64,000 bases of DNA from Craterilacuibacter sinensis (GCF_009831765.1 NZ_WSSB01000002.1:44577-108576), one strand, 5' to 3'; shown: positions 35,181 through 44,430, counted from the first letter of the stretch. Program-made: numbers and translations. The notes: generated by a model from the letters alone, not told the origin.

Positions 35181-35200
35181 GCAGGATTTTCGGCAGGCTG

Positions 35201-35227
35201 GAACAAGCCTCTCTGAGGGGCTTGTTC
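35201..35227 (+). terminator. Hairpin after the first gltI copy
   Basis: GAACAAGCC/GGCTTGTTC with a 9-base loop, followed by AATTAGTTTG. It may partly end transcription and so favour production of the first binding protein. Confidence 0.6.
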
Positions 35228-35455
35228 AATTAGTTTGAGGCAAATCAACGGTTGTCTTTTCTGTTTTGATAGAAACTAGGCGAATGAGATATTCATTTAG
35301 AGTTTCCTAATGTATTGGGCTCGATGCAATATCCAGGAATACGGTATTTCAGGCATCTCCCCCCGTGCTGCTTATTGGGGTGAGAAAGATGTCGAAGTGC
35401 TGGTTATAGACGGTACGCCGTCAATCGCATCCATCCCTATCTGGAGAAATAGAAT

Positions 35456-36358
35456 ATGCCTCATACCTTGCGTTTATTGCCTCTTGCCCTGGCTTGCACC
35501 TTGCTTTCCACATCGGCCATGGCTGCCGAGCCGACCGGAACCCTGAAGAAAATCAGGGACTCCGGCACCATCGTGCTTGGCCACCGGGATTCGGCGATTC
35601 CTTTTGCCTACCTGGCCGGAGGCAAGCAGCCAGTCGGCTATTCGCTTGATCTTGCCCAGCATGTGGTGGATGCGGTGAAGAAAGAGCTGAACATGCCGAA
35701 CCTGAAGGTGCGCTACAACATGGTGACCGGCCAGACGCGCATCCCCTTGCTGCAGAACGGGACAGTTGATATCGAGTGCGGCGCTACGACCAATAATGTC
35801 GAGCGCCAGCGTCAGGTCGATTTCTCGGTCGGCATCTTCGAGATCGGCACCCGCTTGCTGGTGAAAAAAGATTCCGGCATCAAGGACTTTGCCGATCTGA
35901 AGGGCAAGAATGTGGTGGTTTCTGCCGGAACGACGGGCGAGCGTTTGATGCGGATCATGAATGCCAACCAGAAGCTCGGCATGAATATCGTGGCGGCCAA
36001 GGATAATGGCGAGTCGTTCCTGATGCTGGAGTCCGGTCGGGTTGCGGCTTTCATGACCGACGATGCCATGCTTTACGGCGAGCGTGCCAAGGCGCGTAAC
36101 CCGGCAGAGTGGGTGGTAGTGGGCAAACCGCAGTCGAGTGAGATTTACGGCTGCATGATGCGCAAGGGTGATGCGCCATTCAAGGCATTGGTGGACAAGG
36201 CTATCGTGAATACCTACAAGTCGGGGCAGATCAATGCGATCTACGACAAGTGGTTCATGCGGCCGATTCCGCCAAAGAATCTGAACCTTGGTTTCCCAAT
36301 GTCGCCGGAGTTTAAGGCATTGATCGCCAAGCCTTCGGATAAGCCGGCGGCAAGCTGA
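35456..36358 (+). CDS. Glutamate/aspartate-type periplasmic binding protein, second copy
   Basis: A 300-residue paralogue of the preceding protein, with its own signal peptide (TSAMAAEP). The motifs are the same: IPFAYLAGG, QPVGYSLDL, QNGTVDIECGATTNN and DFSVGIFEIGTRLL. Differences cluster in the surface and in a few pocket-adjacent positions (for example SGRVAAFMTDDAMLYG against SGRAAAFMMDDALLFG). It sits 275 bases after the first copy and directly before gltJKL. The ligand preference may have diverged. Confidence 0.92.
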   Translation: MPHTLRLLPLALACTLLSTSAMAAEPTGTLKKIRDSGTIVLGHRDSAIPFAYLAGGKQPVGYSLDLAQHVVDAVKKELNMPNLKVRYNMVTGQTRIPLLQNGTVDIECGATTNNVERQRQVDFSVGIFEIGTRLLVKKDSGIKDFADLKGKNVVVSAGTTGERLMRIMNANQKLGMNIVAAKDNGESFLMLESGRVAAFMTDDAMLYGERAKARNPAEWVVVGKPQSSEIYGCMMRKGDAPFKALVDKAIVNTYKSGQINAIYDKWFMRPIPPKNLNLGFPMSPEFKALIAKPSDKPAAS

Positions 36359-36389
36359 TTCCTGTCGTACAAGCAATGCGGTAATACAA

Positions 36390-36413
36390 GGGGGGCAGCG
36401 GCCCCCTTTATTT
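36390..36413 (+). terminator. Hairpin between second binding protein and gltJ
   Basis: GGGGGC-agcg-GCCCCC followed by TTTATTT. It probably reduces read-through, so that binding protein exceeds permease in amount. Confidence 0.65.
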
Positions 36414-36426
36414 AATGGAGTCGTTC

Positions 36427-37173
36427 ATGAATTACAACTGGGACTGGAACATCTTCTTCAAGTCCACCGGAATCGGTAACGAGATCTACCTCGACTGGTA
36501 TATCACGGGTCTGGGCTGGACGCTGGCCTTGGCGCTGGCGGCATGGCTGGTTGCGCTGCTGCTGGGTGGGCTGTTGGGTGTGATGCGCACCTTGCCCAAT
36601 AAGTGGTTGTCCGGCATCGCTACCTGCTATGTCGAACTGTTCCGTAATGTACCGCTCTTGGTGCAGCTGTTTATCTGGTATTTCGTCGTGCCGGACTATC
36701 TGCCAGAGTCGGTACAGATTTGGTTCAAGCAGGATCTGAATCCGGCGGTATCCGCTTATATCTCGGTAGTGGTCTGTCTGGGGCTGTTTACTGCCGCGCG
36801 TGTGTGCGAGCAGGTACGCACCGGCATTCAGGCGCTGCCAAAGGGACAAAGCAATGCTGCGCAGGCGGTGGGCTTTACCGTGGCGCAGAGCTACCGTTAT
36901 GTGCTGCTGCCGCAGGCTTTTCGCGTGGTGATTCCGCCGTTGACCTCAGAGTTTCTGAACGTGTTTAAAAACTCGTCGGTGGCCTCGCTGATCGGCCTGA
37001 TGGAGATCCTGGCACAAGCCAAGCAGACGGCTGAATTTTCGGCCAACATCTTCGAGGCGTTTACGCTGGCGACGCTGATCTACTTTACGCTGAATATGAG
37101 CATCATGAAAGTGATGAGCATCGTCGAGAAGCGTGTACGTATTCCCGGCCTGATGGTTGAGGGAGGCAAATAA
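36427..37173 (+). CDS. gltJ: Glutamate/aspartate ABC permease GltJ
   Basis: A 248-residue inner-membrane permease with about five helices of the HisM/GltJ type. It has a typical VELFRNVPLLVQLFIWYF segment and the EAA loop AAQAVGFTVAQSYRYVLLPQ, which contacts the ATPase. The ATG at 36427 has GGAG six bases ahead and gives an N-terminus like the enteric GltJ (MNYNWDWNIF). Its stop overlaps the gltK start. Confidence 0.95.
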   Translation: MNYNWDWNIFFKSTGIGNEIYLDWYITGLGWTLALALAAWLVALLLGGLLGVMRTLPNKWLSGIATCYVELFRNVPLLVQLFIWYFVVPDYLPESVQIWFKQDLNPAVSAYISVVVCLGLFTAARVCEQVRTGIQALPKGQSNAAQAVGFTVAQSYRYVLLPQAFRVVIPPLTSEFLNVFKNSSVASLIGLMEILAQAKQTAEFSANIFEAFTLATLIYFTLNMSIMKVMSIVEKRVRIPGLMVEGGK

Positions 37174-37838
37174 TGGACTTTTCCCAGATTATCCCTGCCC
37201 TGCCCGACTTGATGGACGGCATGTGGCTGACGTTGAAACTGATGGTCATGGCCGTGGTGGGCGGTGTGGTGCTAGGCACGGTGCTGGCGCTGCTGCGCCT
37301 GTCCAGCAACCCTGTACTGTCGGGGCTGGCCAAGGCCTACGTCAATATTTTCCGCTCGGTGCCTTTGCTGCTGGTCATCATCTGGTTCTATCTTGCGGTA
37401 CCTATGCTGCTGAACTGGATAACCGGCGAGTTTGTCGCCGTCGGCGCCTTCACCTCGTGCCTGGTGGCCTTCATGATGTTTGAAGCGGCCTACTATTGCG
37501 AGATCGTGCGTGCCGGCATCCAGTCCATTGCCAAAGGCCAGGTCAATGCCGCTTACGCGCTGGGTATGACTTATGGTCAGGCCATGCGTCTGGTGGTTCT
37601 GCCGCAGGCCTTCCGCAAGATGATGCCATTGCTGTTGCAGCAGTCCATCATTCTGTTTCAGGACACTTCGCTGGTCTACGCCGTCGGCCTGATGGATTTC
37701 CTCAGCAGCGCCCGTTCGCGTGGTGATATTCTCGGTCTGCCGCACGAGTTCCTGCTGTTTGCCGGTCTGATCTATTTCGTGGTGAGCTTTGCTGCTTCGC
37801 GCGGCGTCAAACATTTGCAAAAGAGGTTGGCTGTATGA
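37173..37838 (+). CDS. gltK: Glutamate/aspartate ABC permease GltK
   Basis: A 221-residue second permease subunit, with [18 protein letters not shown] and the EAA loop [20 protein letters not shown]. It overlaps both gltJ and gltL by one to four bases, which indicates tight translational coupling of the permease-ATPase core. Confidence 0.95.
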   Translation: MDFSQIIPALPDLMDGMWLTLKLMVMAVVGGVVLGTVLALLRLSSNPVLSGLAKAYVNIFRSVPLLLVIIWFYLAVPMLLNWITGEFVAVGAFTSCLVAFMMFEAAYYCEIVRAGIQSIAKGQVNAAYALGMTYGQAMRLVVLPQAFRKMMPLLLQQSIILFQDTSLVYAVGLMDFLSSARSRGDILGLPHEFLLFAGLIYFVVSFAASRGVKHLQKRLAV

Positions 37839-38572
37839 GTTCGATGATTTCCATCAATAACGTCAACAAGTGGTATGGCGATTTTCAGGTGCTGACCGAT
37901 TGCAGCACCAGCGTAAGCAAAGGTGAAGTGGTGGTGGTATGCGGCCCGTCCGGTTCGGGCAAATCCACGCTGATCAAGTGCGTGAATGCACTGGAGCCGT
38001 TCCAGAAGGGCGACATCATCGTTGACGGCATTTCGGTCGGTGACCCCAAGACCAATTTGCCCAAGCTGCGCAGCCGCGTTGGCATGGTATTTCAGCACTT
38101 TGAATTGTTTCCACATCTGACCATCGTGGAAAACCTGGCCATTGCCCAGACCAAGGTATTGGGACGCTCGAAAGAGGAAGCCGAAGCCAAGGGAATCAAG
38201 TTGCTGGAGCGTGTAGGTTTGAAAGCGCATGCGCACAAGCATCCCGGCCAGTTGTCCGGCGGTCAGCAGCAGCGTGTTGCCATTGCCCGTGCATTGGCGA
38301 TGGACCCGATCTGCATGCTGTTTGACGAGCCGACCTCGGCACTCGACCCCGAGATGATCAACGAAGTGCTGGACGTGATGACCGAACTGGCAAAAGAAGG
38401 CATGACCATGATGTGCGTGACCCACGAGATGGGCTTTGCCCGCCGCGTGGCGGATCGCGTGATCTTTATGGATCGTGGTCATATCGTCGAGGATTGCAGC
38501 AAGGACGACTTCTTCGGCACGCCGCGTTCCGAGCGCGCCCAGCAGTTCCTGTCCAAGATCCTGCAACACTAA
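37835..38572 (+). CDS. gltL: Glutamate/aspartate ABC ATPase GltL
   Basis: A 245-residue ABC ATPase. [19 protein letters not shown] at the start is close to the enteric GltL opening. Walker A is GPSGSGKST, the signature LSGGQQQR, Walker [14 protein letters not shown] and the switch [11 protein letters not shown]. It is followed by a strong terminator, the end of the six-gene amino-acid uptake cluster. Confidence 0.95.
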   Translation: MSSMISINNVNKWYGDFQVLTDCSTSVSKGEVVVVCGPSGSGKSTLIKCVNALEPFQKGDIIVDGISVGDPKTNLPKLRSRVGMVFQHFELFPHLTIVENLAIAQTKVLGRSKEEAEAKGIKLLERVGLKAHAHKHPGQLSGGQQQRVAIARALAMDPICMLFDEPTSALDPEMINEVLDVMTELAKEGMTMMCVTHEMGFARRVADRVIFMDRGHIVEDCSKDDFFGTPRSERAQQFLSKILQH

Positions 38573-38591
38573 GGCTGGCCATGTCCTGCTG

Positions 38592-38624
38592 AAAAACGGC
38601 CTGTGCAATGCACAGGCCGTTTTT
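38592..38624 (+). terminator. Terminator of the glt cluster
   Basis: AAAACGGCCTGTGC-aat-GCACAGGCCGTTTT, a 14-bp perfect stem with T run. It is symmetric and could serve both strands. Confidence 0.92.
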
Positions 38625-38914
38625 CTATGGCCAACTTATCCACAAGCGGGCTCAGTGTGTGCTGAGTTTGCGGAGCAAGGCAGAAAACTAAGCAGGGTTC
38701 TTTCTATGGCCGATTTTTAGCCATGTTATCCACAGGCAGGCTGGTAGCTGCCCATATGTGTCGTTTGAGCTTGAGCCTCCGGCCTGCGTTTTTCTGTAGG
38801 TGGTGTGGATTTCCCTGGTGGTAAATCATTTTTCTGGTTGTGTGTAACAAAAATATCTCATAGCGTAAATTTACAAATCATCAATAACGTAAATTTATTA
38901 CACACGAGCCATGT
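38625..38914. other. Convergent intergenic region with two perfect DnaA boxes
   Basis: There is no gene. TTATCCACA occurs at 38636-38644 and 38726-38734, in the same orientation 90 bases apart, each within a partly duplicated context starting TTTCTATGGCC. The right part holds the CGTAAATTTA repeats listed separately. Because both flanking genes end here, no promoter is expected. Confidence 0.7.
38841..38904. repeat. Palindromic AT-rich element with direct repeats
   Basis: TGTGTAA (38841) and TTACACA (38898) bound a 64-base block. It contains two direct copies of CGTAAATTTA at 38864 and 38888, 24 bases apart. Confidence 0.6.
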
Positions 38915-39517
38915 TCAAGCCAGCTCATCCCATAGCATCCAGACTGCGGTTGTGGCCATCAGCATGGCCATGCAGAGGTTGAACAGGCGCAGTCGCTGCG
39001 GCTGTTGCAGGTGGTGGCGCAAGCGATCTCCACCCAGCGCCCATACCGCGATACAGGGCAGGTTCACCAGTGCGGTCAGCAGGGACAGAGTGAGCGCCGC
39101 ATAAATGGCACCTCCTTGCTGCGGCATAAACAGGATGGCTGCATTGATGACCATGACCCAGGCTTTGGGGTTAATCCACTGAAAGAGCGCGGCCTCGATA
39201 AAGCCCAGCGGTTGGCTGGCTACGCTGCTGCTGCCCGGTGCTGCGCTATGCGCCAGCTTCCAGGAAAGATACAGCAGATAAGTGCAGCCAAGCATGGCCA
39301 GCAGGCCTCTGATATTGCCTAGCCAGACCAGAATATGGCCCAGCAAGACCGCGGTAACAAAAAGCTGGAATGCACAGCCCAAGCTGATGCCCAGCATATG
39401 GGGCAAGGTGCGGCGAAAGCCGAAGTTCACGCCAGAGCTGGCCAGCATGATGTTGTTCGGGCCCGGTGTAATCGACATCACCGACATGTAGCTGGTGAGC
39501 GCAAGGATTTCTAGCAT
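38915..39517 (-). CDS. LysE/RhtB family exporter
   Basis: A 200-residue six-helix exporter. SITPGPNNIMLASSGVNFG is the RhtB-type signature, and FIEAALFQWINPKAWVMVI lies mid-protein. RhtB relatives export neutral amino acids such as homoserine, threonine or leucine. The ATG at 39517 has GGAAAGA ahead. It is divergent from a MocR regulator with a shared palindrome between them, which suggests regulator-exporter pairing. Confidence 0.92.
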   Translation of the reverse strand: MLEILALTSYMSVMSITPGPNNIMLASSGVNFGFRRTLPHMLGISLGCAFQLFVTAVLLGHILVWLGNIRGLLAMLGCTYLLYLSWKLAHSAAPGSSSVASQPLGFIEAALFQWINPKAWVMVINAAILFMPQQGGAIYAALTLSLLTALVNLPCIAVWALGGDRLRHHLQQPQRLRLFNLCMAMLMATTAVWMLWDELA

Positions 39518-39603
39518 GACTGTCTTTCCGAAGCATGAGTGACAGATCAATGCTAAGGCCCTTGTTTGCTTGGTAACAGCTGCAGAAATTGATGATTGTT
39601 GTG

Positions 39604-39634
39604 GTGACAGTTACGGTATATTGAGAACTGTCAC
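39604..39634. promoter_or_regulatory. Probable operator between LysE exporter and MocR regulator
   Basis: A perfect 9-bp inverted repeat GTGACAGTT/AACTGTCAC is separated by 13 bases, and a further half-site GTGACAG lies at 39539. It lies just upstream of the MocR gene and would suit autoregulation plus exporter control. Confidence 0.7.
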
Positions 39635-39667
39635 CTGACATTTTCCACGTCGCTGCCACCTTGCCGG

Positions 39668-41167
39668 ATGATCCCCATGCTCCAGAATGCCCCCCTGTAC
39701 CGATTGCTCGCCGATGATCTGGAGGCGGCGATAGTCCGCGGCGCCTTGCCGAGTGGCGCACGCCTGTCCTCGGTTCGGCAGTGTGCCGCACAGCGTGCAC
39801 TCAGCTTCAACACGGTGACGGCGGCCTACCGCCTGCTGGAGGACAGGGGGCTGATCGAAGCGCGGCCGCAGTCCGGCTATTACGTCAAAAGCAGCTTGCC
39901 CGCGCCAGAGTCTCCATTGCGGGATGAGCCGGGCGACGTACTCATTCAGGCTGCGGAGACCCGGGATCTGGTTGCGGTCGTCTTGCAAAGCCAGCAGCGG
40001 GCCGACTATGCCGACCTTGCGCTTGCCTGCCCGCGCGGTGCGATATTTTATCCGGGGGGTAAACTGGCGCGGCTGGCCGCAGGCATTCTGCGCAAGCAAC
40101 CTTCCCTGATTGCAAGCTATGCCCTGCCGCCCGGATCGGCACGGCTACGCAGCCAAATTGCCCGCCGGGGCATGTTGCTTGGCATGTGCTTGCGCCCCGA
40201 GGACATCATTCTGACCCATGGCGCGATGGAGGCCTTGCAGTTGGCATTGCGTGCGGTGACGCGTCCGGGGGATACGGTCGGCGTCGAGTCGCCGACTTAT
40301 TTCAACCTGTATCCACTATTGGCAAGCTTGGGGTTGAAAGCTCTGGAGATTCCGACCGACCCGCAGCATGGCTTGTCGCTGGATGTGCTGGAGTTGTTGC
40401 TGGCGGAAAAGCGGCTGTCTGCCGTGGTGGCCATGCCGACGGTACACAACCCTCTGGGGTGCACGATGTCTTTGGCTGGCAAGGCGCGGCTGGCGCAACT
40501 GGCGAACCGCTACCAGACACCGCTGATCGAAGATGCACTCTATGCCGAGTTGCAGTTTGGCGCGACGCTGTCGCCGACCGTCAAATCATTCGATCACGCC
40601 GGTTGGGTCATTGTGTGTGCCAGTTATACCAAGACGCTGGCACCGGATTTTCGCATTGGCTGGATGGAGGCGGGCCGTTTTAGTGAGCAGGTGCGCCAGC
40701 TGAAATTTACCTCCAGTATTGCCGAGCCGGCTTTGCTGGCGGAGACCGTAGGCCAGTTTCTCGAGGGCGGAGGCTATGACCATCATTTACGCGTATTGCG
40801 CCGCTTGTATAGCCGGCAGATTGATACCGTTCGCGGCCTGATTGCGCGCTGGTTTCCTGCCGGTACGCGCGCCACCCGGCCGGCCGGTGGTTTTTTGCTC
40901 TGGCTGGAGTTTCCGGATAGTGTGGATACGCTGGTGCTGTTTCATGCCGCCCTGGCCGAGCGCATCACCATCATGCCCGGCATGTTGTATTCGGCGGGGG
41001 CCCGTTACCGCCATTGCCTGCGCCTGTCATGCTGCCACGAGCTGGACGAGCGCTTTATGGCGGCCTTGCGCCGCCTTGGCGAACTGGCTAGCCGTCAGTG
41101 CAGTTCAGCTTCCGTCCTGGATGGGGCCCAAATGCCAGCGCCGCAGCTCCTGATAGAGCGGGCCTGA
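39668..41167 (+). CDS. MocR-type GntR/aminotransferase regulator
   Basis: A 499-residue fusion of an N-terminal GntR winged helix (LADDLEAAIVRGALPSGARL and SSVRQCAAQRALSFNTVTAA, residues 12-55) with a class-I aminotransferase fold. The PLP lysine is in SYTKTLAPDFRIGWM, preceded by HNPLGCTMS and EDALYAEL. MocR proteins sense PLP or amino-acid aldimines. Adjacent to a divergent amino-acid exporter, it probably controls that gene. The C-terminus overlaps thpR on the opposite strand by 63 bases. Confidence 0.92.
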   Translation: MIPMLQNAPLYRLLADDLEAAIVRGALPSGARLSSVRQCAAQRALSFNTVTAAYRLLEDRGLIEARPQSGYYVKSSLPAPESPLRDEPGDVLIQAAETRDLVAVVLQSQQRADYADLALACPRGAIFYPGGKLARLAAGILRKQPSLIASYALPPGSARLRSQIARRGMLLGMCLRPEDIILTHGAMEALQLALRAVTRPGDTVGVESPTYFNLYPLLASLGLKALEIPTDPQHGLSLDVLELLLAEKRLSAVVAMPTVHNPLGCTMSLAGKARLAQLANRYQTPLIEDALYAELQFGATLSPTVKSFDHAGWVIVCASYTKTLAPDFRIGWMEAGRFSEQVRQLKFTSSIAEPALLAETVGQFLEGGGYDHHLRVLRRLYSRQIDTVRGLIARWFPAGTRATRPAGGFLLWLEFPDSVDTLVLFHAALAERITIMPGMLYSAGARYRHCLRLSCCHELDERFMAALRRLGELASRQCSSASVLDGAQMPAPQLLIERA

Positions 41168-41665
41168 GCGGGTCAGGCGGGATACCACCAGCGACAGATG
41201 GTCGATTTTGAGCAGGGCAAAGCTGTCCGGTGTAGCCGGCGCATCTTCTGCGGGCGTTGCTTTGCGTAGCAGGGTGATATGCGGACGGAAGCGGCGTTCC
41301 TCATAGGGCAGGCCCTGCGCCTTGAGTGCCGCGTTTAGTGCACTTGCCAGCTGGCTGATGCGTGTCGGCGTGCGCGTGGGTGCGGCGCAACCGATACCGC
41401 TGGGCCAGACTGCCAGTTTGTCGAGCTTGAGCCGGCAGGGTTCGGCCTGGGCTGCGATCTGCCGGCCTATGGCTTCGACGATCGTCAGCTGGCTATGAGC
41501 CACTTCCCCGACAAAAGCCAGCGTCAGGTGATGCTGGCGTGGCGGAGTCTGTCGGCCGCCATATTGATGGTGCAGATGTTCGACTTGCTCATCCAGCCAG
41601 CGGGCACAAGGCTCGTCCGGCCAGACGGCAAAAAACAGGCGGTAAGTAGCAGAATCGGTAGGCAT
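41105..41665 (-). CDS. thpR: RNA 2',3'-cyclic phosphodiesterase (2'-5' RNA ligase family)
   Basis: A 186-residue 2H phosphoesterase with both HxT/x motifs, HHLTLAFVG (about residues 45-53) and RPHITLLRK (about 128-136). It hydrolyses 2',3'-cyclic phosphates at RNA ends; ligase activity is a side reaction. Its 3' end overlaps the MocR gene in convergent fashion. Confidence 0.94.
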   Translation of the reverse strand: MPTDSATYRLFFAVWPDEPCARWLDEQVEHLHHQYGGRQTPPRQHHLTLAFVGEVAHSQLTIVEAIGRQIAAQAEPCRLKLDKLAVWPSGIGCAAPTRTPTRISQLASALNAALKAQGLPYEERRFRPHITLLRKATPAEDAPATPDSFALLKIDHLSLVVSRLTRSGPLYQELRRWHLGPIQDGS

Positions 41666-41673
41666 GTTGCCGA

Positions 41674-42497
41674 TTATACGATATCGAGGTGATCCAGCCC
41701 CGATAGCGGATCGTGATTCTTGGCGCCTTCGCTATATAGCTTGATTTTCAGGCGCAGGTCGTTGACCGAGTCGGCATTTTTCAGCGCTTCTTCGTAGCTG
41801 ATTTTTCCTGCCTCGAACAGGTCGAACAGCGACTGGTCAAAGGTCTGCATGCCCTGTTCTCGCGAGCGGCTCATGGCCTCCTTGATACTGCTGACATCTC
41901 CCTTGAAGATCATGTCGGCTATCAGCGGGCTGTTGAGCAGTATCTCGACTGCCGCCACCCTGCCCTTGCCTGATTTATGCGGTATCAGGCGCTGCGACAC
42001 GATGGCCTTCATATTCAGCGACAGGTCCATCAAAACCTGCTGGTGACGTTCTTCCGGGAAGAAGTCGACTTGCCCGAACCGGTGCCGCCGACAAAAATAA
42101 TCAGCCCGCGCTTGATCATGGAGATATCACGCAGCACGAATGGCAGATCAAGCTGGTCAAAGGTCGGAATTTCGGTATTGATTTTCCTGAGCACCATGCT
42201 GGTCTGGCCCTGCTGGATAAAGGCGCTGACACGAAAACGGCCTATGCCCGGCGGGCTGATGGCAAAGTTGGCTTCCTGTGTGGCTTCGAATTCTTCGGTC
42301 TGCCTGTCGTTCATCACTGAGCGCACCAGCTCGCGCGTGTGCTGCGCGGACAGCGGCTGTGGTGCGACCGGCGTAATTTTGCCGTCTACCTTGAGTGCAG
42401 GCGGGAAGTCGGCGGTAATGAAGATATCGGATGCATTGCGGGCGATGGCATGCGACAGCAGCTCGTGGATAAACTTGGATGCCTGATCTTTTTGCAT
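41674..42497 (-). pseudogene. pilU: pilU, type IV pilus retraction ATPase, broken by internal deletion
   Basis: The first 146 codons are a normal PilU N-terminus up to Walker A (GGTGSGKST). The frame then jumps at a GTCGAC (42064-42069) into SRKNVTSRF and stops. The other frame continues from there as FFPEERHQQ...MDLSLNMKAIVSQRL to the normal end ADSVNDLRLKIKLYSEG. Compared with the intact PilT beside it, about 100 residues are missing, including the Asp box, Walker B and His box. The result cannot be a working ATPase. Both junction ends would have carried GTCGAC (KST and VDF codons), which suggests deletion between short repeats, or a misassembly. The stop of the first part overlaps an ATG (MDLSLN) of the second. 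Confidence 0.88.
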
Positions 42498-42514
42498 AGT
42501 GGGCGCTTTCTGGT

Positions 42515-43552
42515 TCAGAACAGATCTTTTTGCGAGGCTTTGGTACGGGCTTCCGCGGACGTTACCAGGTTGCGCCGCACCAGATCCTGCAGGCACTGGT
42601 CCAGTGTCTGCATGCCGTATTGCTGGCCGGTCTGTATCATCGAATTGATCTGTGCGATCTTGTTTTCGCGTATCAGGTTGCGGATGGCGGGTGTGCCGAG
42701 CATGATTTCGTGCGCGGCGACGCGTCCGCCCCCGTCCTTGGTCTTGAGCAGGCTTTGCGAGATGACCGCACGGATAGATTCGGACAGCATGGAGCGCACC
42801 ATGTCTTTTTCCGTACCGGGGAAGACGTCAACGATACGGTCTATGGTCTTGGCGGCGCTGCTGGTGTGCAGGGTGCCGAAAACCAAATGGCCGGTCTCGG
42901 CGGCGGTCAGCGCCAGGCGTATGGTATCCAGATCGCGCAATTCGCCGACCAGAATCACATCCGGGTCCTCACGCAGCGCAGACTTGAGCGCATTGGCAAA
43001 GCTGTGGGTCTGTGCGCCCAGTTCACGCTGGTTGATCAGGCTCTTTTTGCTTTCATGCACGAATTCGATCGGGTCTTCCACTGTCAGGATGTGCGAATAG
43101 TGGTTTTCGTTGACGTAGTCGACCATGGCGGCCAGCGTCGTCGATTTACCCGAGCCGGTCGGGCCGGTCACCAGCACGATACCGCGCGGAAACTCGGAGA
43201 TTTCCTTGAAAATCTTGGGGGCGTTCAAATCATCCAGCGACAGGATTTTGGAGGGAATGACACGGAATACCGCAGCCATACCGCGGTTTTGCTGGAAAGC
43301 ATTGACACGGAAGCGCGCTACGCCGGGCATGTCAAAGGAAAAGTCACACTCGAAATGCTCTTCGAATGCCTTGCGCTGATGGTCGTTCATGATGTCGTAT
43401 ACCATGTCATGAACTTCGTGTTGTTCCATCGCCGGCAGGTTGATGCGGCGAATATCGCCATGCACCCGTATCATGGGCGACAGGCCGGCAGACAGGTGCA
43501 GGTCGGACGCCTTGTTCTTGACGGTGAATGCGAGCAGCTCGGAAATTTGCAT
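42515..43552 (-). CDS. pilT: Type IV pilus retraction ATPase PilT
   Basis: A 345-residue hexameric ATPase that depolymerises pili. Walker A is GPTGSGKST (residues 130-138); the Asp box is around EDPIEFVH, Walker B VILVGELRD, and the His box LVFGTLHTSSA. AIRNLIRENK is the PilT hallmark needed for retraction. Intact, unlike pilU, which follows 17 bases later on the same strand. Divergent from yggS. Confidence 0.97.
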   Translation of the reverse strand: MQISELLAFTVKNKASDLHLSAGLSPMIRVHGDIRRINLPAMEQHEVHDMVYDIMNDHQRKAFEEHFECDFSFDMPGVARFRVNAFQQNRGMAAVFRVIPSKILSLDDLNAPKIFKEISEFPRGIVLVTGPTGSGKSTTLAAMVDYVNENHYSHILTVEDPIEFVHESKKSLINQRELGAQTHSFANALKSALREDPDVILVGELRDLDTIRLALTAAETGHLVFGTLHTSSAAKTIDRIVDVFPGTEKDMVRSMLSESIRAVISQSLLKTKDGGGRVAAHEIMLGTPAIRNLIRENKIAQINSMIQTGQQYGMQTLDQCLQDLVRRNLVTSAEARTKASQKDLF

Positions 43553-43704
43553 TTATAATCCCCAATAATTTTTTAGTCGGGCTGTACTTGCTGCCCGCAT
43601 GGCCGGATATCCGCAGATTGTAAGGGTTGAGTCCCTGCTTGGATATTGCGGCATGCATACCATGGGGCATGGGTGCGGTTTTATGTGAACAAACGGGACA
43701 CACC

Positions 43705-44400
43705 ATGAGCCAGACCATTGCCACGGCCTTGTCTGCCGTGCATCAACGCATTGCCTTGGCTGCTGGCGAGGCTGGGCGGCCGCCAGAGGCCATTACGCTA
43801 CTGGCCGTCAGCAAGACTTTTCCGGCATCTGCCTTGCGCGAAGCCTATGCCGCCGGCCAGCGCGCCTTTGGTGAAAATTATGTGCAGGAGCTGTCGGCCA
43901 AGGCTGCCGAGCTGGCCGAGCTGGCCATTGACTGGCATTTCATCGGGCCTTTGCAGTCGAACAAGACGCGGGCGGTGGCCGAAAGCGCGCACTGGGTGCA
44001 TTCGGTCGAGCGCCTGAAAATAGCCGAACGCCTGTCTGCCCAGCGTCCGGCGCAGCTGCCGGCACTCAACGTCCTGCTGCAAGTGAATGTTTCGGGCGAA
44101 GCAAGCAAAAGCGGCTGCACGCCGGAGGAGTTGCCTGCATTGGCGCAGGCGGTCGCGGCGCTGCCCGGTTTGCGTTTGCGCGGGCTGATGTGCATTCCCG
44201 AGCCGACGGCAGATGAAGCCTTGTTGCGCAGCCGCTTTGCCTTGTTGCGCACGCTGCTTGCGGCATTGAATACACAGGGGCTGGCGCTGGACACCTTGTC
44301 CATGGGCATGTCGTCCGATCTTGAGGCTGCAATTAAAGAAGGCAGTACGCTGGTTCGGGTCGGATCGGCCATTTTCGGCGGACGCCAGTATCAACATTGA
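43705..44400 (+). CDS. yggS: YggS/PipY family PLP homeostasis protein
   Basis: A 231-residue alanine-racemase-fold PLP-binding protein without enzyme activity, which buffers PLP and influences amino-acid pools. The PLP lysine is in LLAVSKTFPAS (about residue 37), with AFGENYVQEL, DWHFIGPLQSNK and LSMGMSSDLEAAI as hallmarks. It begins a yggS-proC-yggT operon, an order conserved in many bacteria. Confidence 0.95.
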   Translation: MSQTIATALSAVHQRIALAAGEAGRPPEAITLLAVSKTFPASALREAYAAGQRAFGENYVQELSAKAAELAELAIDWHFIGPLQSNKTRAVAESAHWVHSVERLKIAERLSAQRPAQLPALNVLLQVNVSGEASKSGCTPEELPALAQAVAALPGLRLRGLMCIPEPTADEALLRSRFALLRTLLAALNTQGLALDTLSMGMSSDLEAAIKEGSTLVRVGSAIFGGRQYQH

Positions 44401-44430
44401 CGCCGGTATTCCGGCACAAGGGAGAGCAGT

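Noticed and set aside
38636..38734. Second replication origin
   Set aside because: There are only two boxes, no strand-composition change and no AT-rich unwinding region, so a titration or chance site is more likely.
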